From the NCBI GenBank assembly GCA_003222385.1, contig QHVV01000111.1, forward strand, positions 35,374 through 67,417: a DNA stretch of 32,044 nt, read 5' to 3'. Position 1 is the stretch's first letter, and each line of letters opens with the position of its first letter. Source of the stretch: Acidobacteriota bacterium. Its GTDB lineage: Bacteria > Acidobacteriota > Thermoanaerobaculia > UBA5066 > Gp7-AA6. The notes below the pieces were generated by a model that was given only the letters and a program-made list of their open reading frames with translations, was not told the origin of the DNA and did not search any database. A program made the translations under genes and the position numbers. Positions 17,593 through 24,609 of the stretch are shown here, in pieces.

Positions 17593-18084
17593 ATGACGGA
17601 ACAGGAGTTCTTCTTTCAGACCTGGAGTCGGGAAATGCCGAAGTTCGACAGCGTGATGAACGCGCTCGACCCGGCTCGGCTCGACTACCGGCCCCACCCG
17701 AAGTCGCGCTCGGCCGCAGAGATGGTGACTCTCCTCGCGCGCTTCCAGGAAATGCTCGTCGGCATGATGGAGACCGGCGTGATCGACTACAAAGACTTCC
17801 AGGCCGACGACTACGACGAGATGCGCGCTCTCTGGAAGAAGAGCACCGCGGAGCTGACGGATCGCCTGAAGAAACTGGACGACGCCGGATGGAAGAGGCC
17901 GGTCCGGTTCCTGATGGACGGCAAACAGATCAACGAAACGACGACGAACGAAATGCTCTGGGGATTTCTCCACGACATGATCCACCATCGGGGCCAGCTC
18001 TCGACATACATCCGACCGATGGGTGGAAAAGTTCCCTCGATCTACGGGCCCTCGGGGGACGCCGCGCCGGCGCGAGCGAACTAG
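17593..18084 (+). CDS. DinB/YfiT-like four-helix protein
   Basis: A 163-residue helical protein of the DinB superfamily, recognised by its end MLWGFLHDMIHHRGQLSTYIRPMGGKVPSIYG (residues 121-151). DinB-like proteins often hold a metal with three His and include thiol-dependent transferases. Here the C-terminal pair is present (His127 and His131), but helix 2 (AAEMVTLLARFQEML) lacks the usual first His, so metal binding is doubtful. The ATG follows a perfect AAGGAGG. It is the second gene after the L,D-transpeptidase and ends in a 7-bp hairpin. The function is unknown. Confidence 0.85.
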   Translation: MTEQEFFFQTWSREMPKFDSVMNALDPARLDYRPHPKSRSAAEMVTLLARFQEMLVGMMETGVIDYKDFQADDYDEMRALWKKSTAELTDRLKKLDDAGWKRPVRFLMDGKQINETTTNEMLWGFLHDMIHHRGQLSTYIRPMGGKVPSIYGPSGDAAPARAN

Positions 18085-18102
18085 TCCCCGCGAAAGGGGA
18101 CT
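18083..18102. terminator. Bidirectional hairpin between convergent genes
   Basis: A perfect 7-bp stem AGTCCCC/GGGGACT with loop GCGAAA starts in the DinB stop codon and lies 28 nt from the end of the convergent secreted-protein gene. It has no T-run on either side but is well placed to end both transcripts. Confidence 0.55.
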
Positions 18103-18129
18103 GCGGTCGAAGACTACCGGGCGGTGCGG

Positions 18130-18687
18130 TTACTGCGTCGCCGTGAAGGGGGTCTCCAGCCCGAACGTGGAGATATCGACCGTCGCCGCGACCCCGTAGG
18201 AGCCCGAGATGTTCGAGGCCGGCTGGCAGGCATCCAGCTGTCCGTTCCCGTGCGCGACGCGAAGCGACAGCGGAGTCAGCATCTGCTGGTCCGCCGGGTA
18301 ATACAGCTTGGGGCCAACCCGAGTGCCTTCGCAGAACGTCGAGTAGTGCGTGACGTAAGCGGTGCCGCTGCAGTCGGTCGTCAGGTAATTGAGGTAGATC
18401 GCATCCGAGTCGAAGATCCCATCCGGATCCGTCGGATGCACGTAGAACGAGACCCACACGCCGTTGATCTCCCGCGCCACCATGTTCTCGGTCACCGTGT
18501 AGCCGACGAGTTTGCCTCGCTTGTCGATGACCCGAAAGGGATGGTTGGATCCCCCCGCTGGCGCGCCTTGGGCCAACGACGCGGTGAGGAGCAGGCTCGC
18601 CAGGACGATCGGTAGCGCGCGCCGGCGCTCCGGCTTCGACGGTTCTTGCGACGCTACGGGAAGGAGCCGCGCAGTCTCGTAAACCAT
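18130..18687 (-). CDS. Secreted protein of unknown function, paralogue A
   Basis: A 185-residue exported protein. The start ATG at 18687 follows AGAAGG at 8 nt and gives a long basic n-region then a hydrophobic core (LPIVLASLLLTASLAQG) ending near residue 44. The frame is open further upstream to 18846, but those residues are low-complexity and not shared by the paralogue. The mature part starts FRVIDKRGKLVGYTVTENMV and includes TTDCSGTAYVTHYSTFCEG, GPKLYYPADQQ and CQPASNISGSYGVA, with three Cys that may form disulphides. Roughly three residues in four match the neighbour at 19132-19653, so the two arose by tandem duplication. The family is not recognised. Confidence 0.75.
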   Translation of the reverse strand: MVYETARLLPVASQEPSKPERRRALPIVLASLLLTASLAQGAPAGGSNHPFRVIDKRGKLVGYTVTENMVAREINGVWVSFYVHPTDPDGIFDSDAIYLNYLTTDCSGTAYVTHYSTFCEGTRVGPKLYYPADQQMLTPLSLRVAHGNGQLDACQPASNISGSYGVAATVDISTFGLETPFTATQ

Positions 18688-19131
18688 ATTGCCCGCCTTC
18701 TGGTGTTGGTTTGCCGACATGTGAGTTTTGTGTTTGTTACTTTTCGGTGACTCAGAAGCTCGTCGTCCGTTCATCGAAGATGCAGTTTTTGCGCCATTCG
18801 CGATTTCGTCTGGCTGAGATCGCCTCTTATCCGGCCGCTTTTTCAATTACTTGCGTTAGTCACGGGCGGCGTGCGAAAAGATGAGCGGCCGGCGTGGTTC
18901 GTGGGTTGGGAGTTGAGAATTCTTCGCCAGTCTGCGGTCGAACGGGATGACGGTCGAATTTGATCCGTCCGGAGGTGCGAGCGGTCGAGCGCTAGACTTT
19001 TTTCCCGCCGGTATCTCCGCCCGGACAGAGCTCAACCGCCTTTTCCTCGATCCGTCTGGCCGTCGAAAGTGCCCAGGTTCCGCGCACGGCTCGCGGCGGA
19101 TCTCGGCCGCTCGAGGAGACCGAAGCGCCGT
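18688..19131. other. 444-bp spacer between the two paralogous secreted-protein genes
   Basis: No convincing gene is seen. The part nearest paralogue A (18720-18850) is unusually A/T-rich on the minus strand for this genome and may hold its promoter. On the plus strand TAGACTTTTTT (18993-19003) resembles a -10 box followed by a T-run, but no gene follows. Small frames here lack homologue-like patterns or ribosome sites. Confidence 0.4.
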
Positions 19132-19653
19132 CTACTGTACGGCTTTGAACGGAACCTCGAATCCGAACGACTCGATCTCGACGCTCGTCGCGACTCCGTA
19201 GACTCCCGAGATGTTCGAGGCAGGTTGGCAGCCATCGAATCCGTCTTCGCGTGCTACGCGGAGGGATCGAGGATTGAGCTGTTGCTGGTCCGTCGGGTAA
19301 TACAGCTTGGGACCGACCCTCGTCCCCTCGGAGAAGGTGGAGTAGTGCGTGACGTAAGCAGTGCCGCTGCAGTCCGTCGTCAAGTAGTGAAGATAGATCG
19401 CTTCCGAGTTGAAAATCCCGGCCCTGTCCACTGGGTGGACGTAGAAGGTGACCCACACACCGTCGATCTCTCGCGCAACCATGTTCTCAGTCACGGTGTA
19501 GCCCACGAGCTTGCCGCGTTTGTCGAGGACGCGGAAGACGTGCGGGTCTGCGCGTCCGTTTGATCCGCCGGCCGCCTGCGCCGGAATCGCCGCCAGGAAC
19601 AAACCGATAACCGCCAGGAGAATTCTTGCCGACGCGTAGAGGGCAGATTGCAT
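19132..19653 (-). CDS. Secreted protein of unknown function, paralogue B
   Basis: A 173-residue exported protein closely related to the gene at 18130-18687. The ATG at 19653 gives a compact signal peptide (ALYASARILLAVIGLFLAAIPAQA); the bases upstream of this start resemble those upstream of paralogue A, supporting the choice over the longer frame to 19719. The mature domain shares GKLVGYTVTENMVAREI, LTTDCSGTAYVTHYSTF and GCQPASNISG with its sister but has lost the second Cys of the first pair (STFSEG instead of STFCEG). Proteins of this shape are frequent in soil bacteria. No function can be given. Confidence 0.75.
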   Translation of the reverse strand: MQSALYASARILLAVIGLFLAAIPAQAAGGSNGRADPHVFRVLDKRGKLVGYTVTENMVAREIDGVWVTFYVHPVDRAGIFNSEAIYLHYLTTDCSGTAYVTHYSTFSEGTRVGPKLYYPTDQQQLNPRSLRVAREDGFDGCQPASNISGVYGVATSVEIESFGFEVPFKAVQ

Positions 19654-20241
19654 TTCGCCCACTCTTTGGTGCGGAGACCGCACCAGCCTTTCCGGCGACG
19701 TTCGCGCTGCCGCAAGCACCCGCCGCCGAGGGCTTGTGCCCTCTCGCTGCTGTGAGCATGCTGAACGCGCACGATGTAAACGGAAGCGAGATTGAACGCG
19801 ACGATATCACCGGCGGCAAGAGTGTTTGTTACAAGCTCGCTATGGTCCCGACGGAGTCGGACAAGACAAAGGTCGAATTAGACCAGCCCGACCACCTGTC
19901 ACAGGCTGTGCCGGCCTTGTCCTTCAATCAGCGGCACAGCCGATCTCAACCTTTGCGATTTCCATGGAGGCGTCTCTTTCGTCATCGAAATCGGCGTGGC
20001 GGATGGCCGAGCGAGATTCGGGCGAGATTTTGATCTGGAGAAGACACCTTCGACTCGCCGGATAAACACCATCACGGAAAAGAATCGCGACGAGCCGCGG
20101 AATACCAGAGACAGCTCCGAAGCCGGGAAAGCCAAGGAGGAGCCCGACACCGTGCCGATCTCTCTGAGGGCGGAAGCCTCCGACACCCGACTCGGTCTCG
20201 TCGCCGGCTATTCTGGCGCTTCCGGCTTAAACTTCTTCCTC
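19654..20241. other. 588-bp region without a recognisable gene
   Basis: Open frames of 80-135 residues exist on both strands, but they are rich in Arg/Ser or show no domain-like pattern, and none has a good ribosome site. The base composition is more mixed than in surrounding genes. The right end holds a putative tRNA promoter. A decayed gene cannot be excluded. Confidence 0.4.
20228..20233 (+). promoter_or_regulatory. -10 box of tRNA-Arg
   Basis: TAAACT lies 8 nt before the first tRNA base, matching the hexamer upstream of the amidase gene (1042). No clear -35 is visible. Confidence 0.4.
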
Positions 20242-20319
20242 CTGCCCGTAGCTCAGCCCGGACAGAGCAACGGCCTTCTAAGCCGTGGGTCGCAGGTTCA
20301 AATCCTGCCGGGCAGGCCA
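20242..20319 (+). tRNA. tRNA-Arg (TCT)
   Basis: A 78-nt tRNA with encoded CCA. The acceptor stem CTGCCCG pairs with CGGGCAG, followed by discriminator G and CCA. The anticodon arm ACGGC / CTTCTAA / GCCGT gives anticodon TCT at 20277-20279. The T arm is GCAGG-TTCAAAT-CCTGC. No fragment of its 3' end was found elsewhere in the window, so unlike tRNA-Pro it shows no sign of use as an integration site here. Confidence 0.95.
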
Positions 20320-20340
20320 ACTCGAGACATCCTCGAGAGC

Positions 20341-20346
20341 TAGAAT
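20341..20346 (+). promoter_or_regulatory. Putative -10 box of the lipoprotein gene
   Basis: TAGAAT, identical to the hexamer before the cupin gene, lies 22 nt after tRNA-Arg and 24 nt before the ATG at 20370. Confidence 0.4.
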
Positions 20347-20369
20347 CCTTCCAACCTTCCGGAGGAAGA

Positions 20370-20684
20370 ATGAAAACGGCGTTGGTTCTCCTTGCCCTCT
20401 TCTGCGCAGCGTGCGCTTCTCAGGCGAAGAAACCGGCTGCGACAACCGCAGCGGCAGAGCCCGCTGCAACGGGCGCGGAACCATCGTCCGTCGTTGTGAC
20501 GACCGACCCGCACGCGGTCATGGGATGTCGAATGATCACGCGCACCGTCAAGGGTTACGACATCCGGGAGCCGGACGAGTGGCGAAAGCTCCAGGAAGAG
20601 GCGGCGCACCGCGGCGGCAACACGGTTCTCGTTTCGCTCGAAGGAGACCGCAAGGGCGACATTTTCGCCTGCAAGAAGCCCTGA
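20370..20684 (+). CDS. Small lipoprotein, RcsF/DUF4156-like
   Basis: A 104-residue protein. Residues 1-15 form a lipoprotein-type signal (LVLLALFCAAC), with Cys15 the likely lipidated residue, although the -3 position is not the usual Leu. A low-complexity Ala/Thr/Pro linker (18-42) is followed by a compact domain with VMGCRMITRTVKGYD, RKLQEEAAHRGGNTVLV and IFACKKP. Two Cys bracket this domain, and the GGNTV pattern (compare GAN/GGD-x-V) recalls RcsF and DUF4156 lipoproteins, which sit in the outer membrane. GGAGGAAG before the ATG is strong. The family call is tentative. Confidence 0.7.
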   Translation: MKTALVLLALFCAACASQAKKPAATTAAAEPAATGAEPSSVVVTTDPHAVMGCRMITRTVKGYDIREPDEWRKLQEEAAHRGGNTVLVSLEGDRKGDIFACKKP

Positions 20685-20730
20685 CCGGACCGGCGATCCG
20701 CATGCCGCATGTGCGTGCTACGATCGCTTT

Positions 20731-21573
20731 TTGACCCACAAATCGTCGAACCGGGGTAAGTGGAGAGGTGTCTTCGCCGCCGCGGTCGGAGTGCTCCTTT
20801 TTTCTTCGATCGCTTCCGCCCACGGCGACCTCCGCGATCAGATCACCGCGGCGACGCGCCGAATCGCGGAGAGCCCGAACGACGCGCGTCTCTACCTGAA
20901 AAGAGGCGAGCTCTATCGGCTGCACGGCGAGCCCGCTCCGGCTCTGGCGGACTTCGAGCGGGCCGGACGGCTCGACCCGTCTCTCGCCGAAGCGGACCTC
21001 GGACGCGGGATGGCCCTCGCCGATGCGAACCGGCACGAGGCCGCCCGGCGGATGCTGGAGCGATTCGTCGCGAAGCGACCGGACCGGGCCGAAGGTCGGG
21101 TCGCGCTCGCGCGCGTTCTTTCGAAGCTCGGGAAGGGCGGAGAGGCGGCCGCCGAATTCTCCCGCGCGATCGCGCTCTCCTCGCCTCCCAAGCCCGACCT
21201 CTACGTCGAGCGCTCGGAGGCCCTCGCCGCCGCGCAACGGATCGAGAACGCGATCCGCGGACTCGACGACGGAATCCAGAAGCTCGGCCCGCTCGTCTCC
21301 CTCGAGGAGCCCGCGATCGACCTCGAGCTCCGGCGGAAGAATTTCGTCGCGGCCCTCGCTCGAGTCGACCGGATGGCCGCGCTCTCCCCCCGCCGGGAGA
21401 CGTGGCTCGCGCGGCGGGGCGGGATCCTGCTGGCGTCGGGACGCCGTCGGGAAGCGTTCGAGTCGCTGCGACAGGCGCAAAGGGCGCTCGACCTCCTGCC
21501 GCCGCGCCTGAGAGAGACCCGGGCGATGGAACGACTCGGGAACCGGATTCGATCCCAGCTCCGAGGAGGGTAA
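20731..21573 (+). CDS. Exported TPR protein
   Basis: A 280-residue protein with a signal peptide (residues 12-30, GVFAAAVGVLLFSSIASAHG) and TPR-like helix pairs from about residue 34 to 265: ARLYLKRGELYRLHGEPAPALADFERAGRLDP is a clear repeat and further degenerate ones follow. It probably acts as a periplasmic scaffold. The start is taken as TTG at 20731 because no ATG or GTG keeps the signal peptide. TACGAT at 20719-20724 lies so close that the transcript could be leaderless. It is followed after 4 nt by the phosphatase gene, so the two are likely cotranslated. Confidence 0.7.
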   Translation: MTHKSSNRGKWRGVFAAAVGVLLFSSIASAHGDLRDQITAATRRIAESPNDARLYLKRGELYRLHGEPAPALADFERAGRLDPSLAEADLGRGMALADANRHEAARRMLERFVAKRPDRAEGRVALARVLSKLGKGGEAAAEFSRAIALSSPPKPDLYVERSEALAAAQRIENAIRGLDDGIQKLGPLVSLEEPAIDLELRRKNFVAALARVDRMAALSPRRETWLARRGGILLASGRRREAFESLRQAQRALDLLPPRLRETRAMERLGNRIRSQLRGG

Positions 21574-21577
21574 TCCG

Positions 21578-24040
21578 ATGCGAAGAGCGAGAACGTGGCT
21601 CATTGCGGCGGCGGTGGTGCTTCTCGGTGTCGTCGTCCCCGCGGCGCGCCGCGTCACCGGCAGCGCCGCGATCCTGGTGCCGACCGGCGCCGTGTGGCGT
21701 TACCGGGACAACGGATCGGACCTCGGGACCGCATGGCGCTCGCCGGGCTTCGACGACTCGTCCTGGCCTTCCGGCCCCGCGCGGCTCGGCTACGGGGACG
21801 GCGACCACGCGACCCGGGTCGGGTTCGGGCCCGACGCGAACAACAAATTCGTCACGACGTATTTCCGGCGCGTGTTCACAGTCGCCGACCCGTCGGTCTT
21901 CGCCGGCCTGACGCTCCGGGTCCTCCGCGACGACGGTGCGATCGCCTACGTCAACGGCACGGAAGTCTTCCGCAGCAACATGCCGGCGGGCGCCGTCTCC
22001 TCTTCGACGTTCGCCTCCGACCTCCTCGCCGGCTCGGAGACGACGACGTTCGTCTCGACGAGCGTCCCGGCGAGCCTCCTCGCAGCGGGAACGAACGTGC
22101 TCGCCGTCGAGATCCACCAGGCGAACGGCACGAGCTCCGACATCCGCTTCGACCTGGAGCTCGCCGGGTCGGCGAGCGCTTCCGTGACTCGAGGTCCGTA
22201 CCTCCAGGTCGGCACGCCTTCGAGCACCGTCGTCCGCTGGCGCACCGACGCCGCGACTGGCAGCCGGGTGCGCTATGGCCTCTCGCCGACCAGCCTGTCC
22301 GGGACCGCCGACGGCGCCGGCACGGTGACGGAGCACGCGGTGACGGTCACCGGTCTCTCGCCGGATACCACTTATTACTACTCGGTCGGGACGGCGACCG
22401 AGGCGCTCGCCGGCGGCGACTCAACCTTCTTCTTCCACACGCATCCGCTCACCGGGAGCGCGGTCCCCACCCGGGTCTGGGTCGTCGGCGACTCGGGCAC
22501 GGCGAACGCCAGCGCGCAGGCGGTGCGCAACGCGTACGTGACGTTTACCGGAACGCGCGCCACCGACGTCTGGTTGATGCTCGGAGACAATGCTTACGAC
22601 AGCGGGACCGACCTCGAGTATCAGGCTGCCGTCTTCGACACGTATCCGGCGATTCTGCGGCAGGCCTTTCTCTGGCCGACGATCGGGAACCACGACACCG
22701 CCCAGTCGTCCAATCCGCCCCCGACCCTGCCCTACTACCAGATCTTCACGCTGCCGACGAACGGAGAAGCGGGAGGGCTGGCTTCCGGAACCGAGGACTA
22801 CTACTCGTTCGACCGCGGCAACATCCACTTCGTGTGCCTGGACTCCATGACCTCGGATCGCTCGCCGACCGCGGCGATGGCGACCTGGCTCCGAAACGAC
22901 CTCGCGTCGACCGCCCAGGAGTGGGTCGTCGCGTTCTGGCACCACCCGCCGTACAGCAAGGGCTCGCACGACTCCGACACCGATGCCCAGCTCGCCGAGA
23001 TGCGCCAGAACATCAATCCGATCCTGGAGGACTACGGCGTCGATGTCGTTCTTTCGGGCCACAGCCACTCTTACGAGAGGTCGTTCCTCCTCGACGGCCA
23101 TTACGGGACATCGAGCACTCTCACGGCCGCGATGATCAAGAACTCGGGAAGCGGCCGGCCCTCCGAGACCGGCGCGTACACGAAGCCCACGGATGGTCTC
23201 TCGCCGCACGAGGGCGCGGTCTACGCCGTCGCGGGAAGCTCCGGCCAGACGAGCGGAGGCGCCTTGAACCATCCCGCGATGTTCATCTCGTTGAACCAGC
23301 TCGGCTCGATGGTCCTCGACGTCGACCACAACCGTCTCGACGCGAAGTTCCTCCGGGAGACCGGCGCCGTCGACGACTCGTTCACGATCCTCAAGGGTTC
23401 GTCGTCGCCGCCGACGGCCACGCGGACTCCGACGAGGACCTCGACTCCCTTGCCGCCGACGGCGACTCCCGTGCCGGCGACCGCGACCCCGACCAGAACG
23501 CCGACACCGACTCCGACTCCCGTGCCGGCGACGCCCACCTTCACGCCCGTGCCGGTGACCGCCACGCCGACCAGAACGCCGACACCGACACCGACTCCCG
23601 TGCCGGCGACGCCCACCTTCACTCCCGTCCCGGCGACGGCCACACCGACCAGAACGCCGACACCGACCTCGACTCCCGTGCCGCCGACCGCGACCTCAAC
23701 TCCCCTCCCGCCGACGGCGACGCCGACGACCCCACCCACGCCGACTCCCGCGGCGGTTCCGGCGCCGCCTTCCGCCTTGAGCGCGACGGGAATCTCCCGC
23801 AGCCGCATCGACCTTGCCTGGACCGACAACTCGGGCAACGAGACCGGGTTCGAGATTCAGCGCTCGAAAGACGCCGTCTCCTGGACGGCCATCGCGTCGC
23901 CCGCCGCCAACGCGGTCGCGTACTCGGACACGAGCGGCCTGACGCCGAACAAGCTCTTTTATTACCGCGTCCGCGCCGTCAATGCCTCGGGATCGTCGGC
24001 CTGGTCGAACACGGCGAGCGCGCGCGTGCCGAAGAAGTGA
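21578..24040 (+). CDS. Secreted purple-acid-phosphatase-like metallophosphoesterase with Pro/Thr linker and C-terminal FN3
   Basis: An 820-residue exported protein. Residues 1-30 form a signal peptide. Residues 36-190 look like a jelly-roll or galactose-binding domain (WRSPGFDDSSWPSGPARLGYG). Residues 196-285 are an FN3/PAP N-terminal domain (VTRGPYLQVGTPSSTVVRWRT). The metallophosphatase domain (about 293-560) has every motif: Asp305 (GDSG), Asp337/Asn338 (GDNAYDSG), Asn371-His372 (GNHD), His455 (WHHPPYS) and His495/His497 (GHSHSYER). A Pro/Thr linker (about 606-735) contains three 26-residue repeats, then a C-terminal FN3 domain (PSALSATGISRSRIDLAWTDNS). It likely hydrolyses phosphoesters outside the cell. 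GAGGAGGG precedes the ATG. Confidence 0.9.
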   Translation: MRRARTWLIAAAVVLLGVVVPAARRVTGSAAILVPTGAVWRYRDNGSDLGTAWRSPGFDDSSWPSGPARLGYGDGDHATRVGFGPDANNKFVTTYFRRVFTVADPSVFAGLTLRVLRDDGAIAYVNGTEVFRSNMPAGAVSSSTFASDLLAGSETTTFVSTSVPASLLAAGTNVLAVEIHQANGTSSDIRFDLELAGSASASVTRGPYLQVGTPSSTVVRWRTDAATGSRVRYGLSPTSLSGTADGAGTVTEHAVTVTGLSPDTTYYYSVGTATEALAGGDSTFFFHTHPLTGSAVPTRVWVVGDSGTANASAQAVRNAYVTFTGTRATDVWLMLGDNAYDSGTDLEYQAAVFDTYPAILRQAFLWPTIGNHDTAQSSNPPPTLPYYQIFTLPTNGEAGGLASGTEDYYSFDRGNIHFVCLDSMTSDRSPTAAMATWLRNDLASTAQEWVVAFWHHPPYSKGSHDSDTDAQLAEMRQNINPILEDYGVDVVLSGHSHSYERSFLLDGHYGTSSTLTAAMIKNSGSGRPSETGAYTKPTDGLSPHEGAVYAVAGSSGQTSGGALNHPAMFISLNQLGSMVLDVDHNRLDAKFLRETGAVDDSFTILKGSSSPPTATRTPTRTSTPLPPTATPVPATATPTRTPTPTPTPVPATPTFTPVPVTATPTRTPTPTPTPVPATPTFTPVPATATPTRTPTPTSTPVPPTATSTPLPPTATPTTPPTPTPAAVPAPPSALSATGISRSRIDLAWTDNSGNETGFEIQRSKDAVSWTAIASPAANAVAYSDTSGLTPNKLFYYRVRAVNASGSSAWSNTASARVPKK
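23468..23701 (+). repeat. Three tandem 78-bp repeats coding the Pro/Thr linker
   Basis: Units at 23468-23545, 23546-23623 and 23624-23701 each encode 26 residues of the form PVPATATPTRTPTPT followed by PTPVPATPTFT. Units 1 and 2 are almost identical; unit 3 has diverged at its end. In-frame units mean copy-number change would lengthen the linker without breaking the protein. Confidence 0.9.
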
Positions 24041-24055
24041 TGCGCGAAGCGCGTC
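24039..24055 (+). terminator. Hairpin overlapping the phosphatase stop codon
   Basis: Stem GATGCGC/GCGCGTC (one G-T pair) with loop GAA starts in the TGA stop and leads directly into a REP-like repeat, exactly as at the cupin stop (6461). It sits between convergent genes and may serve both directions. Confidence 0.5.
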
Positions 24056-24079
24056 ATCCCGAGGGCAGCGAGGGATCTC
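24051..24079 (+). repeat. REP-like interspersed repeat, copy 2
   Basis: A 29-bp element matching 27 of 29 positions with 6475-6503. It occupies almost the whole 42-bp gap between the phosphatase stop and the convergent gene's stop. Confidence 0.75.
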
Positions 24080-24082
24080 CGC

Positions 24083-24541
24083 CTACGGCATCGGACGGAG
24101 TGTGACCTCGCGCGTGTAGGTCGTCGCGACGAATTTTCGCATCTCGAAGCGCGGGGCCGTCATCTCTCGCTGTTTCTCCTGGTCGGGCGTCTTCCAGTGC
24201 TGCGCCTGGATCGCCTTGCCCTTCGCGTCGTCCCCGGCGTTGTAGTCGAGCGCCTTGCCGTAGCTGGGATAGAGCGTCGCGATCGCGACGTCCCAGTCGT
24301 TACCGTCGTTCGGCGTTTTGACGAAGACCTTCGAATCGAGAATGAGCCCCTGTTTCTTGGACTCCGCCGTCGTGACGACGTAGTGGGTGCGCAGGTACTT
24401 CATGTAGTCGTCGAAGTGGCCCGGCGTCGTCCGGTAGAAGCTCACGGCCCACACGGGCCCTTCCGTCCAGTGCTCCTGGGCCACGGCGATTCCGGCGCTC
24501 GCGAGGCAGACCACGGCCACGGTCACGATCAATCTCTTCAT
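24083..24541 (-). CDS. Small secreted protein of unknown function
   Basis: A 152-residue protein with a clean signal peptide (MKRLIVTVAVVCLASAGIAVA-QE). The mature part has alternating hydrophobic strands and helices (WAVSFYRTTPGHFDDYMKYLRTHY, then GLILDSKVFVKTPNDGNDWDVAIATLYPSYGKALDY), which suggests a ferredoxin-like alpha/beta-barrel fold as in NIPSNAP, EthD or Dabb proteins. No catalytic motif can be named. AGGAGG precedes the ATG. A longer open frame reaches to 26140 but overlaps the TPR gene and is a shadow. It lies 68 nt downstream of the secreted TPR gene on the same strand and is probably cotranscribed. Confidence 0.8.
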   Translation of the reverse strand: MKRLIVTVAVVCLASAGIAVAQEHWTEGPVWAVSFYRTTPGHFDDYMKYLRTHYVVTTAESKKQGLILDSKVFVKTPNDGNDWDVAIATLYPSYGKALDYNAGDDAKGKAIQAQHWKTPDQEKQREMTAPRFEMRKFVATTYTREVTLRPMP

Positions 24542-24609
24542 GGAAAGGTACCTCCTCTTGCCGCCCTTATTCAGCAGAGCGGCCGAGGGTGTCAAGCAGT
24601 ATCGCGGCG

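Noticed and set aside
16347-17594. 415-codon minus-strand frame across the right end of the tRNA element
   Set aside because: Its recognisable strings (GRPGSNRRP type) are reverse translations of the tRNA 3' fragment and the direct repeat, a known source of spurious proteins.
19626-20033. 135-codon plus-strand frame in the gap before tRNA-Arg
   Set aside because: It overlaps the 5' end of the secreted-protein gene, has no ribosome site and shows no domain-like pattern.
23468-23701. CRISPR-like array
   Set aside because: The repeats are contiguous 78-bp coding units in frame, with no unique spacers and no cas genes nearby.
23221-23838. Gly/Val-rich minus-strand frame across the Pro/Thr linker
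   Set aside because: The repeated GVGVGV pattern is just the reverse reading of the 78-bp linker repeats, not a real repeat protein.
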